This document shows positions 1 to 17,500 of a DNA stretch of 64,000 bases, one piece after another; the stretch's first letter is position 1; each line of letters begins with the position of its first letter. Made by a program: the position numbers and the translations under genes. The notes below the pieces were generated by a model, which saw only the letters and a program-made list of their open reading frames with translations, had not been told where the DNA came from and did not search any database. Source of the DNA: Montifringilla adamsi (lineage: Eukaryota > Chordata > Aves > Passeriformes > Passeridae); NCBI GenBank assembly GCA_017590115.1, contig JAGGNK010012003.1, positions 3,115,041 to 3,179,040 on the forward strand, read 5' to 3'.

Positions 1-928
1 GTTTTTAATCATTGTCATCTTTAACATGATAAGGGATTTATTATGGTGAGGCACAGAGGTGTTTGTAGAACCATTTTAATCGCTGATTTTCCATTTCAAT
101 GGTATCAGTATTGATGCCCTAACCTACAGACAGATAACCTACAGAGAGATAAATGAAAACAGATGAACTGAAAGCAGATGTGCTTTCACAGAGTGCGTGT
201 TTGCTGTTTTGTGGGCCCCCCAGTTCCCTTCATGTGGTTTTCTGTGCATCTCCTCCTTTCACAGGCTCAGAGAACTCATGGGGCAAAAGATTGGTGAGGA
301 ATTTCCAAAATGTGGAAGCACATCATGCAGAGGACACAGGAATATTACCCACAGTGCAGAGACATTCCTCTGCAGAGAGCCAAGGGCATGAGAAATGTCT
401 GCTGGTGCACATGTCCTGGGGTGGGTAACTGGAGTTGTTACTTCGTTTGGGTCAGCACCTTGAGAAATGCCACTGGGTTTTTCACTGTCTGAAACTGCAT
501 TTCCAGCAAGGCCTGCAGTGGGCTGTCTGGTCATGGACAGAGCAGGTAAGGAAGGAAGACCAAAAATGTGACATATTGCTGACTTAGCTTTTACACAGAT
601 GTGTTGGTAAGATTTTGCTCTGAAAGCTATTTAGAGATACAGGTTTTTCCTGAAGAGTGGTGGTATGTGATAGACTTGAAATACCAAGGGCTTCCCAGTG
701 CTCCTCTTACCCAATTCACCCGTGGCATGGTCAAGGGCTGCAGGACTGTGTTGCTGTTGTGCTAACTCTAGAGCAGAAATTAGAAAACAGCATGAAATGG
801 CACTGGAATCTGCAGAGGTTTCCTTGGAATGCCACAGGCACTGACTCCTCTGCCAATAAACTCTGTGTCACCTCATTTTTTCACATCACAGACACTGGTG
901 AGGGTAACCCTTGAACTGTTTAACTTAC
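1..928. other. STYXL1 intron 5 (minus strand), no exon recognised
   Basis: I looked on the minus strand for the next STYXL1 exon (expected to resemble LLHIRIEDSPE) and did not find it. No other gene is seen. The remaining exons should lie left of the window. Confidence 0.6.
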
Positions 929-1074
929 AGTGTTACAGGCTGTTCAGAGACGTTGACCAGTGCTTTGATCCTCAGATCTTTCTGAATTTGTTTGTCACTG
1001 GCCTGCTTGAAATTGCCCATATATAGCTTTGCAGGCAGTATTTCTACAGGGTATGGCTGGAAGGTGTCTAGTTC
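929..1074 (-). CDS. STYXL1: STYXL1 coding exon 5 (last one visible)
   Basis: 146 bp between TTTCTGGCAG and the donor GTAAGT. It encodes residues 151-198 plus two bases: [20 protein letters not shown], then [19 protein letters not shown] and VNVS, the linker and start of the phosphatase-like domain. Confidence 0.92.
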
Positions 1075-4000
1075 CTGCCAGAAAGAAACCACAGGCTCAG
1101 GTTAGAGTGTCTCTGCTCCCATCAGCTCGATAAGTTCTTAAACAGAAGTCATGTGAAGAGTTGAACAGGCACTTAGTCAGCAGCTCATGACATATTTTAG
1201 TGTAATGATTCATTCAATCACCTGGATTTGCTGTATTTTGAAGTCTTTGCTAGTTTTACTGAGAATAATTAGCGGCCTCACTCTTCTTGTGGCATTACTT
1301 GAAGCAAATCCCAACTAAACAGGAGGTGGAATACATTCTTTCCATTGTCTGGAGGGGCTGCAGCACGACAGATTCGTTTGATGTTCTCCCTGGTTGCTGT
1401 TTGCAAGGATAAATGAAAACATCTGCCACCTGCAGAGCTGCAGGTGCCCTGGAGTGGCACAGCACAAATCCACAGCTGCATCCGGCAGCGTGGAGGCTCA
1501 GGAGGAAAACACGCAAGCAGCCACCAGTGCTCACATCCCTAAGGGGACGTGCCTCGGATACTGCTCCAGGAGCACAAAGGAGGAGTCTAACAATTAAAGC
1601 TTCAACTGAGAGGCAAGGAGGTGCCTGTGTCCAGCTGAGTCTGAGCAGGAAGCTCAGCAGTGAATTGCCCTTCACAGGGCAGCACAAAGTGAATCGATTT
1701 TCTCTCCTGTGCTGTAGCATCCACAGGTTAGCACCGTGTCATGGGCTATTTCCTGGGAACCAGAAGGGAACAATGGGAACAAAATACACCTTGGGATGAA
1801 AAGCTCTGCTGTCCAGCACCTTTTTAACCAGCCCTGCCTGTCCTAAATGTGCAATGAAGGGTAATTGTTTCTCATAAGGTAAATAGATTGATGTTTATAG
1901 GTGAAACCAAGCAAGCAGAACACAGTGTTTGAGTGGATGGCTGTGTTCTTCCTGGGCCTATTGAAAGAAGGCACTTGCGACCCTTCCTGACGAAAAGACA
2001 TGGATCACGGTGCTTGGTAGGAATTGTACTTCTGTCTGAAAACATTTGCTGTGTACTATGCCAGATAACCACGTGTGAGAGAGCAGCCTGCTTGCTGTCA
2101 TCACTTGCTACTGTTTGTTCAGTTATCTGTACTCTCCATAGGCCAGTTTTGGGGTTATCAGGGGAACATTCCCAGCTTGTTTTCATGAACTTCCTTTCAT
2201 GCAATAGAAGAGGAAGAAGTGTGGCTGTAAAAGAATCAGTGGTGAGACTCAGAGCAAGCACAGTAACTCAAATTACATCCAATTCCTTTGTCTGAAATTA
2301 CTGTGGTACCAGGTTTGCAACACCATCTAACCTGAATTCACCAGCCATCACCAGCTGAATATTAGTGTCATCTACTTGGAAATCAGTCTCATCTCACCTG
2401 AGGCATCCACAGTGTCTTGTGGCTCTTCAGGAAATGGTAACAAGCTGAAAAACGCCTGTACCCTCCCTTCAGGAGGAGCACGGGGTGGCGGGTGAAGTGC
2501 TCCAGGTTTCTGGCATGGAGGAGGGCATCTCCTTCCTCAGCACCTAAAGAGACCAAAGAGCTCTTTGCCTGGGCAGCTTCAGTGTCTCCATCTCCTGACA
2601 TCCACAGCAAATCCCTTTTCATTCCTTCTAATGCTCTGGAGAAAACTTTGTTAAAAGCTCAACTTATTCTTTATTTGTTGCTGCAGGACAGTTACAGGGG
2701 GTGCTGCTTTTCCCCTCTCATCCTGATCTTTTATTCCTCTCCTGGTTTCTTTTCTAGGAACAGATTTCTTTTCCTCTCCCCGTTTTTCTTTGGGAAATGC
2801 TTGTAATAAGTTTCCATAATAGGGAAATTTTATCAATTTAAATTTAATAATCTTAGTTTTATGGAGGCCCTTTTCTTTAGTCTGCTTTAGGCAAACAGGG
2901 AAAAAAAGGAAGTGTCTTAATTAAATTCTTCACAAATGTTTTAAACACCCCCCTTAGTGAAGTGGATTATGTGAGATGGCTGCTCTTCCTCCTCCTCCTC
3001 CTCCCAAGGAATCCATCCTGCTTCCCTCTAGCTATGTCTGCTTTAGAAATGGATCAGCACAATAGAAACCCAGCTCTGATTCTCCACACCTTCCCTCCAC
3101 TGCCTCACCCCTCAGCATTTAGGAACATGCTTGTTTTATTCATTCCCCTTACACCTCCACTATGTTTTTCTTTAAAAAGTGATGTAAATCTTTGCTAAAA
3201 CTCTGTAGCCTTTGTAAAGCTCAAACAAACAGAAGTGGTTCTGCTCACAGCAGAATCCTTGCCAAAGGATGTGTGAAAGCCAAACACTTCCGTGGTTCAA
3301 GGAAAACTGAACAATGCCATGGAAAATATTCCAGCACTTCACATTTCTTGGTGAACCCCATCAAATCACTACCCCCATTAAAGGTAAGTCTTTTAAAATA
3401 TCGTGAAGTGAAAGCCTTTTGTGACCCTCAAAGAAGGAAGTACTCACTCTGGGAACATGTGGAATCTGAGCTGCTGGTTTCAGTCTCTGAAGCAGTGCTG
3501 CTCCCTGAAAGACAGTTGTTGGACAGGCCAAATCTCAGGGAAATGTGGCAAAAAAAAAAAAAAAAAAAAAAAGAACCCATTCCTCACATGCAACAAGGAG
3601 CTTCAGAGGATCACCCACAGATGGGAAACCAGGGCTGCCAGGATGCTTTGAAATAAAACCTGGCTTTTTGAAGCCTGAGAACATACACAATACAGTGCAA
3701 AACAGAGGCAGAGCACAGTTTTTCACATACAGAATCACAGAATAATGAGTTTGGAAGAGACCTCTAAGATAAACTGGGAACATTTACATTTCTTCTAACA
3801 AGCTCATAAAATTAAATGAGGAATGGGAAGAATCTCTATCCAGCAGTGAGGACTGGACTGACACGGGTCACACGTACCTGTTTCTTCCTCTTCCTCCTCC
3901 TCCTCCTCCTGATAGTCAGTGGAACCCAAAAAGCCAGTGTCGTGGTCATACACCACACAGAATCTGACATAGCCCAGCTCCTCGGGATTTGGGATCACAT

Positions 4001-5846
4001 ACTCCCCCGCAGGACTCTGCCAAAATCACAGAGCAATTCCATCAGGAGCACGGCTCCACTCTTCTCTGGTGCCATCCACACTCCTGACATCTTGCAAGCT
4101 ACAGCTCTACAGCTGCGTGTTGGGTTTGTAGGTGTGGGTGCACAGGGCACTGGCAGCCCCGGTGAGGAGTCAGGAGTGATGCAAATCCCTCTGATTGCTC
4201 CACCAGCAGCAGCGTGCGGGTGCCAGCGCTGTCCTTGTGGGGCAAGGCTGCGCTGCGTGAGCTCTTGTGCAATGTTTTCCCTGATATTCAGCTGCGGTGT
4301 GGCAATCCTTCGGGCAGCAGGAGCCACCTTCGCTTTGTGACAGAATACATCCCCCCAGTGGCACGGCCGAGGCAGGGCAGGGGCTGGGACAATTCCCGTG
4401 GGTTTCAAACCCTTCCTGCTCACTGCTAAATCCAGGGGTGGTTCACACAAACAGCAATCCCCTCACCAGTTCAATCCTTTGGGCCGTAACAATGTGGCTG
4501 TCATCGAATTCAAGCTGAGAACGGGCATCTGAAAAAAAACCAAGCAAGGCAGAGCAATTGGCTTTTAAAGCTCAAACAAACAGAGGTGGCTCTGCTCTGG
4601 TGGAAGGTGGAATCCTCTTTGTGTTTTGTCAGTGGGAATTCAGGCGTCACCCAGAGAAAGATGTTTGGAAATGTGGCACTTGGGGATATGCTTTAGGGGT
4701 GGTTTCAGTGTTGCAGGGTCAGCTGTTGGACTGGATGAACTTGAAGGTCATTTCCAGCTTTGATGATTCTATGATTGGGTTTTTTTAGAAACGGAGGCCT
4801 TCTGGTGTGGGTATAACAAGCTCCAGGGCTGATGTGAGTCTGTGTGTAACAGCAAGTGATAACCAGCACTGTTAGTCCTGACCCAAGTGTGCTCCTGCAG
4901 CATTCCCAGCCTCAGTCCCGTGCTCTGTGCCTGCTCTGCCTCTGCTGCTCCAGAGCTGGGGAGAGGGGCACTGCAAAGACCCCAACCCCACTCCCAAACT
5001 GGCTAACTCCCTCACCAAAACATTTAATGATATTGCAATATCATTGTCACCCTTCTGGGGGTATTGGCACTATGCAGAATGGAAGTGGTTATCAGGAATC
5101 TTTGTGTAATGGCTGAGAAATCTAGTCCAGTTCTAAAACCTCTGGGAGCAGCAGGGGAGAGTGTAAATCCGTGGGACTGATGGGAGCAGGCAGAGCTGAG
5201 CACGGGGAAAGCCAAAGCAGCACCTGAAATGGGATGGGAAGAGGTCCCGAGTGCCAGGCCCCAGAAATGGTGAGAAGTGACGTGTGTGCTTTTCCTCACA
5301 AGCCCTGTTGGCTCAGGATATCTGCCTGGGCTGAGCACAGTGCCTGGCTGCTGGCAGGGACAGGGACAGGCAGGGACAGAGGCAGGCAGGGACAGGCAGG
5401 GGCAGGGACAGGCAGGGGTAGGGACAGGCAGGGACAGGGGCAGGCAGGGACAGGCAGGGGCAGGGAGGGGCAGAAGAAGCAGGCGGGGAAGGAGCAGGCA
5501 GGGCAGAGACAGGTAGGGACAGGGAGGGGCATGCACAGGCAGGAGGAGGGAGGGGGACAGACAGAGGAAGGGGCAGCAGCAACAGCAGGGGCAGGCAGGG
5601 ACAGGGACAGGCAGGGACAGGCAGGGAAAGGCAGGAGCAAGCAGGGACAGGGACAAGCAGGGACAGGCAGGGACAGACCGGGACAGGCAGGGACAGGGAC
5701 AGGGACAGGCAGGGGCAGTGTCAGGCCTGTGCCGCGGCCTCACCCAGCAGGCACAGGTAGTTGGGCTCCGTCAGCCGCGATCTCCACCGGTACTGGTTGA
5801 TGATGTTGTAGAGGTGTCGGGGCTCGCAGAACATCACCCCCGCCAT
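929..5846 (-). CDS. STYXL1: STYXL1 (MK-STYX) pseudophosphatase, N-terminal part, exons 1-5; 3' part off window
   Basis: Five exons on the minus strand (5744-5846, 4467-4528, 3878-4016, 2398-2543, 929-1074) join in frame with GT-AG borders and give about 198 residues; the human protein is about 313 aa. It starts [18 protein letters not shown], close to human STYXL1. The family carries an N-terminal rhodanese/CDC25-like domain and a dual-specificity phosphatase fold whose catalytic Cys is replaced, so it acts as a binding pseudoenzyme linked to stress-granule and ERK-pathway proteins. Visible here are the rhodanese-like part (residues 20-150, with PVLLLKGGY) and the start of the phosphatase fold ([14 protein letters not shown]). 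The phosphatase signature region is not in the window. Odd feature: nine consecutive Glu at residues 92-100. The gene shares a divergent promoter with MDH2. Confidence 0.93.
2398..2543 (-). CDS. STYXL1: STYXL1 coding exon 4
   Basis: 146 bp between GTCTCTTTAG and the donor GTGAGA. It encodes residues 102-150, including [19 protein letters not shown] and ending WMPQ, the end of the rhodanese-like domain. Confidence 0.93.
3216..3246 (+). repeat. dispersed repeat copy A in STYXL1 intron 3
   Basis: A 31-bp block starting AAAGCTCAAACAAACAGA recurs at 4567-4597 with two mismatches. About 250 bp further on, weak similarity to the second copy resumes (GGTTTCAGT ... CAGTTGTTGGAC). Probably an old retroposon fragment. 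Confidence 0.5.
3550..3572 (+). repeat. poly(A) tract
   Basis: An uninterrupted run of about 22 A in STYXL1 intron 3. It could be a retroposon tail or a simple repeat; no gene copy is recognisable before it. Confidence 0.7.
3729..3776 (-). mobile_element. CR1 LINE 3'-end fragment, antisense
   Basis: AGAATCACAGAAT followed by GTTTGGAAGAGACCTCTAAG is the reverse complement of the conserved CR1 3' end (AGAGGTCCCTTCCAAC ... ATTCTGTGATTCT). Only the terminal 50 bp or so is recognisable. Confidence 0.75.
3878..4016 (-). CDS. STYXL1: STYXL1 coding exon 3 with poly-Glu run
   Basis: 139 bp between TTTTGGCAG and the donor GTACGT. It encodes residues 56-101, including [12 protein letters not shown], followed by nine Glu (GAG/GAA codons) where human has a mixed Asp/Ser run. 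Confidence 0.92.
4467..4528 (-). CDS. STYXL1: STYXL1 coding exon 2
   Basis: 62 bp after a TTTTTTTTCAG acceptor. It completes codon 35 (Asp) and encodes to residue 55 ([21 protein letters not shown]), ending in phase 0 at a GTGAGG donor. Human has DVRSKWEYDESHVITALRV here. Confidence 0.92.
4567..4597 (+). repeat. dispersed repeat copy B, just upstream of a CR1 3' end
   Basis: Second copy of the 31-bp block at 3216-3246. It lies about 60-70 bp before the CR1 fragment at 4660-4779 and may be part of the same old element. Confidence 0.5.
4660..4779 (+). mobile_element. CR1 LINE 3'-end fragment, sense
   Basis: GTGGCACTTGGGGATATG, TTGTTGGACTGGATGAAC-like and TTTGATGATTCTATGATT blocks match the order of the CR1 3' UTR and its terminal ATTCTATGATT repeat. 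The 5' limit is uncertain. It lies in STYXL1 intron 1. Confidence 0.8.
5353..5720 (+). repeat. GGGACAGGCA minisatellite in STYXL1 intron 1
   Basis: About 370 bp built from 6-10 bp units (CAGGGA, GGGACAGGCA) with GGGG and AAG variants. The G-rich strand is plus, which is the non-template strand for MDH2 and the template for STYXL1. It stops 24 bp from the exon 1 donor. Open frames read through it on both strands (GQAGTG or CPCLSLP repeats) and are not genes. Confidence 0.9.
5744..5846 (-). CDS. STYXL1: STYXL1 coding exon 1
   Basis: ATG at 5846 reading leftwards. It encodes residues 1-34 plus one base of codon 35. The donor GTGAGG begins at 5743. This is the only Met that gives the conserved CEPxxLYNIIN start. 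Confidence 0.93.
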
Positions 5847-5950
5847 CCCCCTCCCGCCCGGCTGTCGCCGACTATCGCGACACCACGCTGCCCCTCCGGC
5901 CCGGCCGCGGGAGCGACGCCCGCCGGTCTCCAAGGTTACCTCAGGCGGGC

Positions 5951-5960
5951 TCTCGCGAGA
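5951..5960. promoter_or_regulatory. CGCG element TCTCGCGAGA, copy 1
   Basis: Perfect 10-bp palindrome known from vertebrate CpG-island, often bidirectional, promoters and bound by BANP. Lies 105 bp from the STYXL1 ATG. Confidence 0.85.
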
Positions 5961-5993
5961 CTTCCCCCCCCCACTTCCCTCCGCGGGCGGCAG

Positions 5994-6003
5994 TCTCGCG
6001 AGA
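5994..6003. promoter_or_regulatory. CGCG element TCTCGCGAGA, copy 2
   Basis: Second perfect copy, 43 bp start-to-start from the first (about four helical turns), 101 bp before the MDH2 ATG. Confidence 0.85.
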
Positions 6004-6103
6004 GCGGCGGGCGGGGCCGCGCAGGCGCCGCGCGGGCCCTGGAGGTCGTTGGAGTCACCGCTCGCTCGCGCCGCAGCCGCCGCTCGCGCCCGCCGTGCCC
6101 GCC

Positions 6104-14409
<8,306 letters not shown>

Positions 14410-14575
14410 AGACTTGACAACGGGGAGGAATTAACTTCCTTAATTTATTAAGGCATCATGTCACTTCTTGACTTCTGATTCAAAGCTCATGCTTTGGTTG
14501 AAGTCTGTCTGTATTAGCTTGATGCTTGTTGCCAGTGCAGAGTCTAATCATCAATAAAACAGCCTCATTTTTTCA
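14410..14575 (+). other. MDH2: MDH2 3' UTR
   Basis: Short 3' UTR from the stop to about 17 bp past the AATAAA; a GT-rich stretch follows at 14579-14615. Confidence 0.85.
14553..14558 (+). terminator. MDH2: MDH2 polyadenylation signal AATAAA
   Basis: Canonical hexamer 144 bp after the stop, followed by a GT-rich downstream element. Confidence 0.9.
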
Positions 14576-14589
14576 GTGTACCACGTGGA

Positions 14590-17500
14590 GTTGTCCTGAT
14601 GTGCTTGTCCTTTGGAAGGTGGAGGCTGTAGGTCTCTGAGGGGGGATTAGTTTCAGCAGGGATGAAATAGCCTTGGGAGGAGGGTGAACTGATTATCCCA
14701 AGTCTGCTGCTGCCTGGGTTTGGGCTCCTTGTTCAGCACAGCCACCAGGTGTGACCAGATCAGGATGGGTGTAGGGGCTGCACAAGGGATAACTGAGTGA
14801 AATTATGTAAAAGATGTTTTTTCAGGAGGTGGCATTACCTCTATTACCTCATGTTACCTTAATCTCTTATGTAATTTGATTTTAAAGGAGTTAGTGAAAG
14901 AGCACAGCATTTGAAACGTCAGTCCTGCACTAAGACAATAATTAAACTGCTGAGAGCGACTTCTTTCTAGTTAGGAACAAAAGCCTTGATTTAGCATCTC
15001 CATAAATTTCTCTTACATTCATCCTCTTGTGAATATAAAAATAAATGTCTGCAAGAAGATGGTGATGACGAGTTCTGTTGCTGACTTCTTTGAAGGTAAG
15101 CTTTAATGAAGGAAGCTATTAATTCACTCTTCCTCCGTGCTCTGCGCTGCTTACGCTGTTGCTTTGAATTGCTCTCATCCGTGTAGGTTGAATTCTAAGG
15201 TGAAGAGACTTTATTTTGATGAGTGAAGGAAAAGCCAAAGCCCAGCACCTCTGGAGGAACTGAGGTGAATGTTGGTTTGAGCCAGAGAACATGGGGTGGT
15301 TGCTTACAAGAAAGATATCTGAAAGTCATAGATACTCTTTGGTCACTGCCTTTTATCTTCCTCCCACATGTGTGTTTTTTTTTTTTTTTTTCTGAGCTGT
15401 CTTAACTGGGTTATATTTTTTATGATTTTAATTAGTTCATCATTCTGAAACAGATCACACAGTTGTGACTGTTGTAGATGCATGGAGAATAAACTATCTG
15501 GTTCTTTCCCTGCCCCGTGGAAGATGTGGGCAAGAGGACAGCAAGCACAGTCCTTGTCACTCCTCTGCAGAAATCCAGCGTGTTAAAAGCTTGGTTTCTT
15601 TACAGGAATAGTAATGAAATAGAAGCGTTGGCAGTCATTACTCAGCAGGCTTGGAACAAAGTAATTATTAGGTGGTATTAATAGAATTAAAGATCGTGTT
15701 GGAGGGGGCAGGGGAGGATGTCGGAACTGGAAGACACTGAGGAGGAGTGACAGGCCAGACCTGGTAAATGTGGCAGAGATGTTCCAAACAATAAATGGAA
15801 AGCATGTGGCAGACTGTTCTAACTGGATGTAGGGGTCTTGCCAGCAATTTCAAACCTGAAATAGGCAGGACAGAGTGTTAAAAACAGTGCGTGTGCACCT
15901 GCAGAGGTGTGTGTCCAGTCTGGGTGCCCAGGTGGTCCAGGGGCACTGCTCCACGAGCTGCAGGGAAAGCCTTGCCTTGCAACCTGCAGGACAGGAGCAC
16001 ACGTTTGTTCCAGTCCTGCTATTTTTAATACAGCAGATAGAGCAGATTTCTGAGCATTGGAGACTTCAGAACTTGAGGTTCATTGTGTGGTTTAGGTTAT
16101 TCAATCTTGTGTCAGCAGTCCAAACCCAGCAAAGTCTGGGGGAATTGCATGGACAAGCAGAAAGCTTTGCTTGTACCAATGGGGACTCAGGGGCAGCATG
16201 GGCAGTGGAGCTGAGGTGGAAGAGGATTATGTCTCAGCACCTGCTGACTTTTAGGTTCTCCAAGGTCTCCTTCAAATCTCCTGAATGTTAACAAAGTCCC
16301 TGCACTGTTTGGATTTTGGGGTTGTTTTTTGTTCTCCCCAATCCCATTCTGCATTTTTGGAGTTGCAGCTATTTCTGTGCTGGAAATCTGCTCCCTTTTG
16401 GGAAAGGAGAGGAGACACCTTTTGTGGCTTTCTGCAGTGAAGTCAGAGGCCAGAAGGACACTGGCTAAAGGTGAGAAATGTACTTGTGTCAGTGCTCCCT
16501 GCTTGGTCACTGTGCTGTCCCTGTGGCTGAGCAGTGCTGTGGTGAGTAACGATCCCTCTGGGGACTGGAGATGGTTTGTAAAGGTGTGGGTCATCCCATC
16601 CCTTCCCTCTGAGCAGATTCCCTGGAGGAGGAAGGGAGCTGCGGCATATCCCTCCCTGGGAGGAGTAGGAATCAGCTGGGTGTACCCAGATAAGCCAACC
16701 CTCTGTCCTGGAAGTTGTTTCCTGGTGCTGTGGCTCTGACACAAGACCTTCATCCTCTCTCCAAGTTCTGCAGCGGGGCTGCCCTGCTGAGTCACAGCAC
16801 TCATCCAGTGCTGGCAGCTTTGTGTTAACCTCCTGTGGAGGGGGATGACCACGTCTGGAAGAGGTGAAAAGCCTGCCCTGTGCAGATCTCTTGGGTTTCA
16901 TCCTTTTTACTGAGCAGATTTTTGCCTTGCTGGTCTCTAAGCACCTCTTCCCCTGCAGCATCATTTCTACACATGGAGCTGCCACCTCCTTGGGCAGCCC
17001 AGCCCTGCATCGGAGCACAGATGTCAAGATACAGAGGAGATGTGTGTGGAGAGTAATAAATAAAGATTCTCCAGATGGCCATATGTCAGGTCACTTGAGC
17101 CCACCTGCTGCTCCTCTGCTGCTGCAGCAGCATGTTAAATGCAGGAAAGGATAGAACAAGGAGAAAAGCAATTGCTGAGTGGTGTAACTCAGTCCTCATC
17201 CTGATCATTGTTGTCCTGGGGAGCTTCAGGTGGGATGACCACAGGAGCAGGCTGGCAGACCTGTGTCTGTTATTCCTGGGAAATCTGTTTTCCTTTCCTG
17301 GCTCTGTGCCAGGGCTGGTGCTTTGGTGTGGGGGTACAGACCTCCCACCCCGAGCCCCAGCTCCCCCTGGGGGGCTCTGGGAGCTGCCAGCAGCCACTTT
17401 GCTTGGGGTAAGGCTGGTACAGCTGCAGCAGGCGTGGCTGAGCCTGAGGACAATCCATGGCATTTCGGTGATATTTAGGAGAAGCAGAAGAAAGAACAAC

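Larger units (their letters stand above)
5847..6103. promoter_or_regulatory. bidirectional CpG-island promoter of STYXL1 and MDH2
   Basis: Only 257 bp separate the two divergent start codons. The stretch is CpG-dense, without a TATA box, and holds two perfect TCTCGCGAGA palindromes (5951-5960, 5994-6003), a GC box (6009-6018) and a near NRF1 site GCGCAGGCGC (6019-6028). The CpG island extends rightwards into MDH2 intron 1. Confidence 0.85.

Noticed and set aside
1..928. STYXL1 exon 6
   Set aside because: No minus-strand segment with a proper acceptor and similarity to the next part of the phosphatase-like domain.
3540..3775. Processed pseudogene with poly(A) tail
   Set aside because: No coding similarity precedes the A run; the nearby recognisable element is a CR1 fragment in antisense.
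4224..4250. REST/NRSF-like GCGCTGTCC motif
   Set aside because: Only half of the RE1 consensus matches and it lies in a STYXL1 intron, not near SRRM3.
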